Origin: Chloroflexi bacterium 44-23
GTDB lineage: Bacteria > Chloroflexota > Anaerolineae > Anaerolineales > Anaerolineaceae
NCBI GenBank assembly: GCA_001899005.1
Contig: MKUW01000006.1
Span: 124,001 to 188,000 of the forward strand
Reading direction: 5' to 3'
Length of the DNA stretch: 64,000 bases
Position numbers and translations under genes: made by a program. Below the pieces are notes generated by a model. That model was not told the origin of the DNA. It searched no databases and saw only the letters and a program-made list of their open reading frames with translations. Positions 16,840 through 25,014 of the stretch are shown one piece after another (position 1 is the stretch's first letter; each line of letters opens with the position of its first letter).

Positions 16840-16857
16840 TAGTGAAAATTTTTACAA
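16840..16857 (+). promoter_or_regulatory. Rex-like operator upstream of the hydrogenase genes
   Basis: The 18-mer TAGTGAAAATTTTTACAA agrees with the Rex consensus TTGTGAAWWWWTTCACAA at 16 of 18 positions. Its 3' part (TTTACA at 16851-16856) could also serve as a -35 box, with TACGAT 17 bases downstream. Rex is an NADH/NAD-sensing repressor of fermentation and hydrogenase genes. A rex gene is not in this window. Confidence 0.62.
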
Positions 16858-16908
16858 TCGATCATTATTCCTATACGATACATGACTTTTGGCAATTATA
16901 GTTTTGTA

Positions 16909-16937
16909 TTGACATGGTACACTAACCTTAAGCTAAT
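16909..16937 (+). promoter_or_regulatory. Putative promoter of the hydrogenase structural operon
   Basis: TTGACA at 16909-16914 and GCTAAT at 16932-16937 are spaced by 17 bases. The -35 box is perfect, the -10 weak. It lies about 40 bases before the first NuoE gene and about 50 bases downstream of the Rex-like site. Confidence 0.5.
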
Positions 16938-16975
16938 CTTACCAATTCAATCCTAATTTCAAAGGGAGCCCATTT

Positions 16976-17482
16976 ATGGCAGAGCATCTCATAGATATAC
17001 CGGTAAACAACCCACTCTTAGACCCGGATCAAAAAAGAATTATTGATCAGGTAATTTCAGAGAATTACAAAAAACCCGGCGCAACTATGGTCGTTTTGAG
17101 TGAACTACAAAATAAAATTGGCTTTATTCCAGAAGCCTTACAAGCATATATCGCGGACGAGCTGGATGTACCGGTTTCAGCAGTTCACGGAGTTGTCACT
17201 TTTTATTCATTCTTTACCACGGTTCCGCGTGGAAAACACACCATCAAATTTTGTATGGGAACAGCTTGTTATGTTGGCGGGGTTCCGCAACTGATGGAAA
17301 AAGCAAAACAAGTTTTGGGAATAGATATCGGTGAGACTACCCCGGACGGGAACATCACTCTGGAAGTATGTCGTTGTGTAGGCGCATGCAGTCAGGCTCC
17401 TGTCATTGTGATTGATGAAGATGTGATGGGGCGTGTCAAACCAAGTAAAGTGCCCCAGTTGATTAAAAAAGTTCAAGCTTAA
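16976..17482 (+). CDS. hydC: NuoE-like [2Fe-2S] subunit of the hydrogenase (HydC-type), set 1
   Basis: This 168-aa protein has the thioredoxin-like [2Fe-2S] fold of the 24-kDa subunit of complex I. The four ligands are seen as C-x4-C (CMGTAC) and, about 36 residues later, C-x3-C (CVGAC). It carries electrons next to the flavin subunit. The ATG follows AAAGGGAG. It begins the structural part of the operon and is followed by a HATPase, a ferredoxin and the large NuoF. That order is the one known from HydABC/Hnd-type bifurcating hydrogenases, which is why the HydC name is used. Confidence 0.9.
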   Translation: MAEHLIDIPVNNPLLDPDQKRIIDQVISENYKKPGATMVVLSELQNKIGFIPEALQAYIADELDVPVSAVHGVVTFYSFFTTVPRGKHTIKFCMGTACYVGGVPQLMEKAKQVLGIDIGETTPDGNITLEVCRCVGACSQAPVIVIDEDVMGRVKPSKVPQLIKKVQA

Positions 17483-17494
17483 ATAGGAAAATAA

Positions 17495-18097
17495 TTGAAA
17501 GAGCTTTCTCTCCATATTCTTGATATCGCAGAAAATAGCGTCGCTGCTGCAGCTTCCAAAGTAACCATTGAAGTCAGGGAGGATCTAGTCAGCGACCGTT
17601 TACGAATCCGCATATCTGATAATGGCAAAGGGATTGCCCCGGAAAAAATTAACCAGATACTGGATCCTTTTACAACTTCACGCACAACCAGAAAAGTTGG
17701 ACTCGGCATTCCTTTGCTTAAAGCTGCAGCTGAAATTTGTGATGGCTTTTTAACAATTGAATCAATAATTGGCAAGGGAACCAACCTGATAGTTGAGTTT
17801 AGACACAGCCATATTGATCGCATGCCGATGGGAGACCTGACCAGTACGATTTTGCAACTTGTCATCAGTTACCCCAACATTAATTGGATCTTTATTTATT
17901 CGATGAATGAGAAAGAGTTCATTTTCAATGACCAATTATTGAAAAAGGAATTAGAAGGAATCTCACTATCCGAACCGCCGGTCCTTTCTTTTATCCGGCA
18001 GGAAATTGAAAGCGGGTATTTGTCAATACAGACGCCAGCGGAAAATCAAAAAAATACTTTAAAAGAGGAGCAAAAATGCCAACCATCAATAGTTTAG
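17495..18097 (+). CDS. Stand-alone HATPase (histidine-kinase-like ATP-binding) protein
   Basis: This 200-aa protein has a GHKL ATP-binding domain with N box (H-I-L-D-I-A-E-N-S), G1 (D-N-G-K-G-I) and G2 (K-V-G-L-G-I-P-L-L) motifs in the first 110 residues. A diverged C-terminal half follows, with no known domain. It has no sensor and no phosphoacceptor His. The start is TTG at 17495 with AGGA 8 bases upstream. The last 22 bases overlap the next gene. Equivalent genes sit between NuoE and the ferredoxin in many bifurcating hydrogenase operons; their role is unproven. Confidence 0.82.
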   Translation: MKELSLHILDIAENSVAAAASKVTIEVREDLVSDRLRIRISDNGKGIAPEKINQILDPFTTSRTTRKVGLGIPLLKAAAEICDGFLTIESIIGKGTNLIVEFRHSHIDRMPMGDLTSTILQLVISYPNINWIFIYSMNEKEFIFNDQLLKKELEGISLSEPPVLSFIRQEIESGYLSIQTPAENQKNTLKEEQKCQPSIV

Positions 18098-18444
18098 ACG
18101 ATCTAAAAAAGGTAAGAGAAGAAGCTTTAAGAAAACGAGACTTGAAAAGTGCCTCCGGCCAAAAACAAATAATTATCGGCATGGGCACCTGCGGTATAGC
18201 TGCCGGAGCACGTGAAACGATGAAAGCCATTCTAGAAAAAATCGAGCGTGAAAATCTAACTGGTATCTCAGTTACTCAAACAGGTTGCATTGGATTATGC
18301 GAAATGGAACCAATTGTTCAAGTTCAGGTAGGCGATTCTCAAAGAATAACCTATGGGAAAGTGACCAACGAAATCGCTGCCCAGATTATTGATAAACACA
18401 TTCAAGGCGGAGAAATTTTCAAAGAATACATGATCAATTTGTAA
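18076..18444 (+). CDS. Thioredoxin-like [2Fe-2S] ferredoxin (HndB-like)
   Basis: This 122-aa protein belongs to the small thioredoxin-like ferredoxin family of Hnd/Hyd operons. The cysteine pattern is G-T-C-G-I-A-A-G-A near residue 38 and T-G-C-I-G-L-C near residue 75. Three cysteines are seen in the expected places, and the usual fourth position is not obvious, so cluster ligation should be treated as inferred. GAGGAG precedes the ATG, and the start lies inside the end of the HATPase gene. It probably shuttles electrons to or from the NuoF subunit next door. Confidence 0.82.
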   Translation: MPTINSLDDLKKVREEALRKRDLKSASGQKQIIIGMGTCGIAAGARETMKAILEKIERENLTGISVTQTGCIGLCEMEPIVQVQVGDSQRITYGKVTNEIAAQIIDKHIQGGEIFKEYMINL

Positions 18445-18481
18445 ACGGAAATTATCCTTTATTGGAGGTAGGTTACTAAAT

Positions 18482-20263
18482 ATGAAATACTTTCGTTCCC
18501 ATGTTCTTGTCTGTGTTGACCCGGAATGTCTTGAAAAGGGCGCACATCAGGTTATGGATTCTCTCAATGATGAACTTGTTGCCACCGGCCTGATTGGTGA
18601 AATTCAGGTTTTGGAGACTTCTCGTATTGGTGGATGCGCATCAGGACCCGAGTTTATGGTATACCCGGAAGGAGTGCATTATGTCGGACTTACCCCCGAT
18701 GACATTCCATTTCTGGTAGATGAACATTTTTTAAAGGGCCGAATCGCTACAAAATTCCAGGCTCCGGTAAAAAAGATTGTTGATGAAGAATTATCTGCGC
18801 CAACAGCCAAAGAAGTGCGAATTGTATTAAGAAATTGCGGCATTATCGACCCAGAAAATATTGAAGATTACATTGCCCAGGATGGTTATATGGCGCTTGC
18901 AAAAGTACTGGGCGAAATGAGTTCCGATGATGTTTTAACCGAAATGAAACTATCCGGCTTGCGTGGCCGTGGTGGAGCAGGATTTCCTACGCACTTGAAG
19001 TGGCAGTTCACCCGCGATTCAAAATCCGATCTGCGCTATGTCATTTGTAATGCCGATGAGGGCGATCCGGGCGCTTTTATGAATCGAAGAGTTCTTGAAT
19101 CAGACCCACATTCCGTCATTGAAGGAATGGCTATTGCAGCTTACACAATTGGCGCACGTTATGGATACGTTTACTGCCGTGCCGAATATCCCATCGCTGT
19201 AAGGACTCTTAATCTCGCAATAAACCAAGCCAAAGCGATGGGTTTGCTGGGCGAGAACATTATGGGAACTGATTTTTCCTTCGACCTTGAGGTTCGCATG
19301 GGTGCTGGTGCATTCGTGTGCGGTGAGGAAACAGCTCTAATGAATTCAATCGAAGGCAAAAGGGGAGAACCACGCCCACGACCTCCATTCCCGGCTGTGA
19401 AAGGATTGTGGGACAAACCAACCAATATTAATAATGTGGAGACTTATGCAAATGTTCCCCAAATTATCTTAAAAGGAGCCGAGTGGTTTTCCAGTTTCGG
19501 CACTGAAAAAAGTAAGGGAACAAAAACCTTCGCACTCGCCGGTGACATTAATCATACCGGCTTGATAGAAGTGCCGTTTGGAATCAGCCTGCGTGAAATT
19601 ATCTACGATGTTGGTAAGGGTATTAAAGAAGATAAAGCCTTTAAAGCCGTACAAACCGGTGGACCAATGGGCGGGTGTTTGCCTGCGAAAGATCTGGATC
19701 TTTCGGTAGATTATGAAGCATTGATCGCAGCCGGCTCCATGATGGGTTCTGGTGGTATGGTTGTCATGGATGAAGGAACTTGCATGGTGGATATTGCTCG
19801 TTTTTTCATGGATTTCATACAGGATGAAAGCTGCGGGAAATGCACACCGTGCCGGGTGGGTACAAAACGTATTCTGGAGATATTAGACAGAATTTGTGAC
19901 GGGAAAGGTATGGAAGGTGACATAGAATTACTTGAAGAGCTATGCACCCAGGTAAAATCTAACTCGCTGTGTGGCCTGGGTCAAGGAGCGCCAAACCCCG
20001 TTGAAAGCACCTTACGTCACTTTCGTTCCGAATATGAAGCTCATATATTCGATAAGAAATGCCCCGCCAAAGTTTGCAAGTCATTAATTCGTTATGAAAT
20101 TCAAGAAATAGCGTGTACCGGGTGTACAGTTTGTGCCAGAAACTGCCCGGTCGACGCGATCAGTGGCGAGCGCCGATCACCACATTTTATTGACCCGGAT
20201 GTTTGTATCCGTTGTGGTATCTGCGTGCAGGTGTGTAATTTTAATGCAATTGAAGTTATCTAG
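18482..20263 (+). CDS. hydB: NuoF-like flavin/Fe-S subunit of the hydrogenase, bifurcating HydB type, set 1
   Basis: This 593-aa subunit carries the FMN that exchanges electrons with NAD(P)H. An N-terminal thioredoxin-like domain (about residues 1-90) is followed by the NuoF core with G-L-R-G-R-G-G-A-G-F-P, N-A-D-E-G-D-P-G-A-F, G-A-G-A-F-V-C-G-E-E-T-A, and the [4Fe-4S] motif C-G-K-C-T-P-C-R-V-G-T plus a later Cys. The C-terminal ferredoxin domain has two C-x2-C-x2-C-x3-C motifs. The N-A-D-E-G-D-P-G-A form and the extra Fe-S domain are typical of HydB/HndC proteins. In the N-terminal domain Cys11, Cys16 and Cys52 remain, but the expected fourth ligand aligns with an Arg, so that cluster may be lost or changed. 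Confidence 0.92.
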   Translation: MKYFRSHVLVCVDPECLEKGAHQVMDSLNDELVATGLIGEIQVLETSRIGGCASGPEFMVYPEGVHYVGLTPDDIPFLVDEHFLKGRIATKFQAPVKKIVDEELSAPTAKEVRIVLRNCGIIDPENIEDYIAQDGYMALAKVLGEMSSDDVLTEMKLSGLRGRGGAGFPTHLKWQFTRDSKSDLRYVICNADEGDPGAFMNRRVLESDPHSVIEGMAIAAYTIGARYGYVYCRAEYPIAVRTLNLAINQAKAMGLLGENIMGTDFSFDLEVRMGAGAFVCGEETALMNSIEGKRGEPRPRPPFPAVKGLWDKPTNINNVETYANVPQIILKGAEWFSSFGTEKSKGTKTFALAGDINHTGLIEVPFGISLREIIYDVGKGIKEDKAFKAVQTGGPMGGCLPAKDLDLSVDYEALIAAGSMMGSGGMVVMDEGTCMVDIARFFMDFIQDESCGKCTPCRVGTKRILEILDRICDGKGMEGDIELLEELCTQVKSNSLCGLGQGAPNPVESTLRHFRSEYEAHIFDKKCPAKVCKSLIRYEIQEIACTGCTVCARNCPVDAISGERRSPHFIDPDVCIRCGICVQVCNFNAIEVI

Positions 20264-20333
20264 AAAGCTGAAAGTATTGTGAAATAGTTGGATTTAACAA
20301 AACCATGGAACTGAATTAAAGGAGGAGCAGCGC

Positions 20334-20816
20334 ATGACAATGGAAGCAGTTTTTATGACGGAAATACAAGCAGCAGTTGAAAAAGCAATTTTGCTGCACG
20401 GGGAATCACGAAGTGAATTAATCCCCATATTGAATGATGTTAATCATGCGCTTGGATACCTTCCGGCTGCAGCTCTGGAAGAAATCAGCTTCCGGCTTAA
20501 ATCACCCAGATCTGCTCTTTTCTCTGTGGCAAGTTTCTATCATATGTTATCGACCAAACCTCGTGGAGAACATGTGATTCAGTTTTGTGAAAGTGCACCA
20601 TGTCATGTGGTTGGTGGCAGAGAAGTGTGGCAAACATTACGAGAGCAGGTCGGGCTGGAAGATGGTGAAACCTCTGCCGATGGAAAATGGTCACTAATCA
20701 CCACAAGCTGTCTTGGCCTTTGTGGAGTTGGTCCAGTGATCGTCATCGATGAAGATGCCTATGGTAATGTAAAACCGGATCAAATCGCCGATATTTTAGC
20801 AAAGTACACTGATTGA
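20334..20816 (+). CDS. nuoE: NuoE-like [2Fe-2S] subunit, set 2
   Basis: This 160-aa second NuoE homologue has all four cluster ligands (C-E-S-A-P-C and C-L-G-L-C). It is clearly diverged from the copy at 16976. A strong ribosome binding site (AAAGGAGGAG) precedes the ATG. The next gene is its NuoF partner, 11 bases after the stop. It forms the [2Fe-2S] side of a second flavin module within the same operon. Confidence 0.9.
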   Translation: MTMEAVFMTEIQAAVEKAILLHGESRSELIPILNDVNHALGYLPAAALEEISFRLKSPRSALFSVASFYHMLSTKPRGEHVIQFCESAPCHVVGGREVWQTLREQVGLEDGETSADGKWSLITTSCLGLCGVGPVIVIDEDAYGNVKPDQIADILAKYTD

Positions 20817-20827
20817 GGAGAATTTCA

Positions 20828-22462
20828 ATGAAAATGATACGATCAATGGTCTTAGTTTCGAGTGATCCGGTTAGTATGGAACGAGGCGGGCAATCAGTGT
20901 TTGACACCCTGCAATCCGAAATCCGAAGATTTGGCATTCAAGATGAAATTTCCGTTACACAGGTAGGAGATGTTGGCCGTCATGACGCTCTTCCTGCTGT
21001 GATCGTTTATCCGGAGGCAATTGTTTACGGTCCGGTTTTGCCTGAAAATGTTGCTTTCCTGGTGGAAGAACATTTGTATAAAGGCCGCATAGCCGATAAT
21101 TTACAAGCCACCAAAAAAGAACTGACCGGGAAAATTGCATGGTTGAACGCCCGCAAAGGCACCATGCCGGCCGAGCAACGCATTGTCCTGCAAAGAGCAG
21201 GCATCATCGACCCAACCAATATCGAAGATTATATTTTGAGTGAGGGATATCAAGCAATTGGCAAGGCTCTGGCAGACATGACGCCAAAAGATGTCATGGA
21301 TGAGCTTAAAAATTCCGGCCTGCGTGGTCGCGGCGGAGCGGGATTCCCCACCGGTCTCAAATGGACATTTGTTGCCGATGCCAAAGGCGATAAGAAATAT
21401 GTTATTTGTAACGCAGACGAATCCGAACCCGGCACATTTAAAGATCGCTTGATCCTCGAAGGCGACCCCCATAGCATAATCGAAGCAATGATGATTGCAG
21501 CTTATGCAGTTGGAGCAGATGAAGGGTACCTATATATTCGCGGAGAATATGCACTCGCTCAGGAAAGAGTAAAAATTGCGATCACCCAGGCTCATGAAAT
21601 TGGGCTGCTTGGAGAGCATATTTTTGGCAGCGATTTCAGTTTTGATGTACATATTCATGGTGGCGCCGGTGCTTATATTTGTGGAGAAGAGACAGCCCTG
21701 CTTGAGTCAATCGAAGGGCGCCGTGGAGAACCGCGCGCAAGACCGCCTTACCCGACAACATCCGGTTTATGGGGTAAGCCCACCCTTATAAACAACGTTG
21801 AAACGCTGGCAAATGTGCCTGCTATCATACGCAATGGAGCCGAGTGGTTTAAGGGTTTCGGAACCCCATCCAGTCCGGGCACAAAAGTCTATACAATCCT
21901 CGGAAATGTCAATGTAACCGGTTTGATTGAAGTTCCAATGGGAATTACATTACGCGAAGTCATTTCAATTTATGCCAAAGGCATGAAGAATGATGCTACT
22001 TTCAAAATGGCTCAAACCGGCGGTTCGAGTGGTTCCATTGTTCCTGCCAGCCTGCAGGATACGCCCATGGATTTTGATTCCTTCCAGAAAGCAGGCGTTG
22101 CTCTGGGATCTGGCGCACTATTGATTTGTGATGACAACAATTGTGTCGTTGATCTGGCCAAAGTGCTCCAAAACTTCTTCCGCAAAGAAAGCTGCAGCAA
22201 ATGCAACCCCTGTCGTATTGGAAATGAACGAGCTTTCTCCATATTGGAAAACATCTCACAAGGAACCGGCACTATGCAAGATCTCAAAGACCTGATGCTG
22301 ATCAGCGAGAATTTGAAGGAACTTTCAAACTGTGGGCTAGGTCAAACCGCTGGCACCCCTGTTCATGATATTTTGACCCACTTTCGTGCAGAAGTCGAAG
22401 CACACATTAAGTTAAAAGTATGTCCTGCCGGCGTTTGCCCAATGAGTGGCATCCGTCTATAA
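20828..22462 (+). CDS. nuoF: NuoF-like flavin subunit, set 2, with cysteine-free N-terminal domain
   Basis: This 544-aa NuoF paralogue has intact FMN/NAD motifs (G-L-R-G-R-G-G-A-G-F-P, N-A-D-E-S-E-P-G-T-F-K-D-R, G-A-G-A-Y-I-C-G-E-E-T-A) and the N3 cluster motif C-S-K-C-N-P-C plus a later Cys. Its N-A-D-E-S-E-P-G-T motif is closer to complex I and ordinary NAD-linked enzymes than to HydB. The N-terminal thioredoxin-like domain is kept but has lost all cluster cysteines (S-S-D-P-V-S-M-E where the first copy has C-V-D-P-E-C-L-E). The C-terminal two-cluster ferredoxin domain is absent. GAGGAG lies 7 bases before the ATG. Confidence 0.9.
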   Translation: MKMIRSMVLVSSDPVSMERGGQSVFDTLQSEIRRFGIQDEISVTQVGDVGRHDALPAVIVYPEAIVYGPVLPENVAFLVEEHLYKGRIADNLQATKKELTGKIAWLNARKGTMPAEQRIVLQRAGIIDPTNIEDYILSEGYQAIGKALADMTPKDVMDELKNSGLRGRGGAGFPTGLKWTFVADAKGDKKYVICNADESEPGTFKDRLILEGDPHSIIEAMMIAAYAVGADEGYLYIRGEYALAQERVKIAITQAHEIGLLGEHIFGSDFSFDVHIHGGAGAYICGEETALLESIEGRRGEPRARPPYPTTSGLWGKPTLINNVETLANVPAIIRNGAEWFKGFGTPSSPGTKVYTILGNVNVTGLIEVPMGITLREVISIYAKGMKNDATFKMAQTGGSSGSIVPASLQDTPMDFDSFQKAGVALGSGALLICDDNNCVVDLAKVLQNFFRKESCSKCNPCRIGNERAFSILENISQGTGTMQDLKDLMLISENLKELSNCGLGQTAGTPVHDILTHFRAEVEAHIKLKVCPAGVCPMSGIRL

Positions 22463-22500
22463 ACTTGAAATTATAGAATTGAAATAAGGAGAAAATCGAT

Positions 22501-24435
22501 ATGTATCATCTAATCATCGATGACAAGGAAATCGAAGTACAGAAAGGGACAACCGTGTTAAATGCAGCTCGCTTGGCTGGGGTTGAAATCCCAACCTTGT
22601 GCGATCACCCGGCACTTGAACCCTATGGCGGTTGCCGACTATGTCTGGTTGAAATTGAAGGTGCGCGTACTCTACAACCCGCCTGCACTTTACCGGCCAG
22701 CAACAACATGGTCATACATACCCAAACCAAAAAAGTCACAGACGCCCGTAAATTTGTGTTATCCATGCTCTTCAGCGAACGGAACCATTTCTGTCCTTAT
22801 TGCCAGGTCAGCGGTGGTGATTGTGAATTGCAAAACGCTGCCTATGATGAAGAGATGACCCACTGGCCTTTACAGCCCAACTGGAATCATTTTGAAGTGG
22901 ATGCTTCCCACCCTTATTTTATTCTTGACCACAACCGCTGTATTTTATGCCGGCGGTGTGTACGTGCATGTGCCGAGTTGGTTGGTAACTATACTCTTGG
23001 GATGGAAGAGCGTGGTTCCAAGACCATGTTAACTGCAGATTTAGGGGTTCCGCTTGGAAGCAGCTCATGTGTTTCATGCGGAGTCTGCGTTCAAATTTGC
23101 CCCACAGGTGCATTAATTGATCGGTGGAGTGCTTATCGTGGTCATGAAACTGACGTCCAGAAAACGGATACGATTTGTGTCGGTTGTTCACTGGGTTGTG
23201 GTATCGATGTCATAACCCGAAATAACAGTCTTGTTCGCATTGATGGCGATTGGGATGCTGAAATCAATGGCGGGGTTTTATGTGAAGTAGGCCGCTTTTT
23301 ACCTATGAATGATTCGCGCCAAAAGCTTGTAACGCCTCTGATCAGAAGAGATGGCAGCCTTAAGGCAGCCACCTGGGATGAGGCCATGACAGCAATCACC
23401 GATAAATTGCATCCGTTGTTGAATAACAACCGTGGAGGCATCGCTGCAATCATCTCAACCCGCCTGCCAATCGAATCCTTGCATTTATTCAAGCAAATAT
23501 TTGCAGATAATTTTGGCAGCAAAATGGTAACTTCAACGGAAGAGGGCTATTACACGGTTGGTTTTGACGGGGCCGGCAAACAAATTGAGCAACAAAATGG
23601 ACTCAATGCCATTGGAGAATCTGATCTGATTATGACCATTGGAGTTGATTTATCCAACGACCATCAGGTAGCTGGCTTTTTTGTAAAACGTTCGATCGAA
23701 AAAGGAACCAGAGTAATCCCTATCCACACTGAAAAAACCAGCATGGATTCATTAACCCCATATGACACTTTGATTCAAAAAGGCAGCGAACTCAATTTCG
23801 TTCAAGCGCTCAATGCAAAATTAAATGGCGAACCGTATGAGGAGAAGTTATCCAAGAGCAATGTTCCGGTTTCAAAACTGGAAGAAATCGCAAACTTGTT
23901 AAAGCAGGCTGAAAACGCTTTAATTATTTTCGGGAGTGAGTTTTCTGCCAAAAATAAACCGGAAGTTGTTCAAGCGATCATACAACTGGCGAAAAACAAT
24001 AAAATCAACTTCATCAATTTTAAAGGCAAAGCAAACTCCTATGCAGCCGCCAATCTGGGCCTGGATTCCAAATTTGTCGTCAACAACGATCAGGTTGCCT
24101 ATCTTACCCTCGGCGATGAGGAACCCAGTCAATTACTGCTTCAGCGGGTTGAGAATGCTGCTTTCACAATTGTTCATGCCAGTTATCACTCAGCAGTCAC
24201 AGCGATGGCAGATGTAGTCCTGCCAGTCACAAACTGGCTGGAACAGGATGGCCACTATATATCGGCTGACGGAATTGTTCAAAAAGCACTGGTAGCATTG
24301 CAACCCTCTGTCGATGTCCGTTCTAATCAAGACATCCTGGAAGATTTGGCTACCAGGCTGCAAATTGAAATTGACAATCAATGGTTGCAATCCATTTTGC
24401 AATCAACCGCTTCGGCTGAAGTTCAACCGGCATGA
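22501..24435 (+). CDS. NuoG-like Fe-S subunit of the hydrogenase (HydA-like) with molybdopterin-fold C-terminal part
   Basis: This 644-aa electron-wiring subunit has, in order: a plant-type [2Fe-2S] domain (C-D-H-P-A...G-G-C-R-L-C), a His-Cys [4Fe-4S] motif (H-F-C-P-Y-C...C), two [4Fe-4S] motifs (C-I-L-C-R-R-C and C-V-S-C-G-V-C), a further C-V-G-C-S-L-G-C...C motif, and a C-terminal part of about 390 residues with the molybdopterin-oxidoreductase fold. That last part is shorter than in formate dehydrogenases and has no clear catalytic Cys/Sec position, so it is probably structural, as in NuoG. It should link both NuoEF modules to the [NiFe] subunits encoded next. AAGGAGAA precedes the ATG. 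Confidence 0.88.
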   Translation: MYHLIIDDKEIEVQKGTTVLNAARLAGVEIPTLCDHPALEPYGGCRLCLVEIEGARTLQPACTLPASNNMVIHTQTKKVTDARKFVLSMLFSERNHFCPYCQVSGGDCELQNAAYDEEMTHWPLQPNWNHFEVDASHPYFILDHNRCILCRRCVRACAELVGNYTLGMEERGSKTMLTADLGVPLGSSSCVSCGVCVQICPTGALIDRWSAYRGHETDVQKTDTICVGCSLGCGIDVITRNNSLVRIDGDWDAEINGGVLCEVGRFLPMNDSRQKLVTPLIRRDGSLKAATWDEAMTAITDKLHPLLNNNRGGIAAIISTRLPIESLHLFKQIFADNFGSKMVTSTEEGYYTVGFDGAGKQIEQQNGLNAIGESDLIMTIGVDLSNDHQVAGFFVKRSIEKGTRVIPIHTEKTSMDSLTPYDTLIQKGSELNFVQALNAKLNGEPYEEKLSKSNVPVSKLEEIANLLKQAENALIIFGSEFSAKNKPEVVQAIIQLAKNNKINFINFKGKANSYAAANLGLDSKFVVNNDQVAYLTLGDEEPSQLLLQRVENAAFTIVHASYHSAVTAMADVVLPVTNWLEQDGHYISADGIVQKALVALQPSVDVRSNQDILEDLATRLQIEIDNQWLQSILQSTASAEVQPA

Positions 24436-24462
24436 AAATGGCAGAAAAGAGGAAAATATTCT

Positions 24463-25005
24463 ATGAGTAAACCAAAAGTAGCAACAGATTGGATGGCCGG
24501 ATGCGCAGGCTGTCATATGTCATTACTGGACATGGACGAGCGCATTTTACAGGTGCTTGATCTCGTTGATTTAAGATCATCCCCAATAACTGACTTGAAA
24601 GAGCCTGATATCAATGGCGTTGACGTTGGCATTCTCGAAGGAGGTATTAACAACACAGCCAATGAACACCAGGCAAAATTAATGCGATCACGCTGCAAAT
24701 ATTTGGTCGCTCTGGGTGACTGCGCGGTATTCGGAGGTGTTCCGGCTATGCGAAATTTCTTTACGTTAGAAGAAACTTTACGGCGCGCATATATAGAAAC
24801 CGAAAGCACCGACAGTGAAGGTTTCATTCCGACCGATCCCGAATTAGCCGTACCCACCAACGTGCGAGCTGTACATGAAGTTGTTCCGGTAGACCTTCAC
24901 GTTCCTGGCTGTCCACCGGATGCTGACGTTATTTTTTACGTGTTGGCTGAATTAGCTCAAGGTCGCATTCCTGATTTAAAGGGCGACAAACTGCATTGGC
25001 ATTAG
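24463..25005 (+). CDS. hoxY: [NiFe]-hydrogenase small subunit (HoxY/HydS type)
   Basis: This 180-aa small subunit passes electrons from the [NiFe] site. It has the short form typical of group 3 cytosolic enzymes with only the proximal [4Fe-4S] cluster: ligands C-A-G-C near residue 14, G-D-C near residue 87 and P-G-C-P-P near residue 150. There is no twin-arginine signal and no extra Fe-S domain, so the enzyme is cytoplasmic. GAGGAAAA precedes the ATG. It is followed by the large subunit after 9 bases. Confidence 0.93.
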   Translation: MSKPKVATDWMAGCAGCHMSLLDMDERILQVLDLVDLRSSPITDLKEPDINGVDVGILEGGINNTANEHQAKLMRSRCKYLVALGDCAVFGGVPAMRNFFTLEETLRRAYIETESTDSEGFIPTDPELAVPTNVRAVHEVVPVDLHVPGCPPDADVIFYVLAELAQGRIPDLKGDKLHWH

Positions 25006-25014
25006 GAGGAATTA

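Noticed and set aside
20277..20300. TTGTGAA upstream of the second NuoE gene as a Rex site
   Set aside because: The second half is at the wrong distance, so no palindrome is formed.
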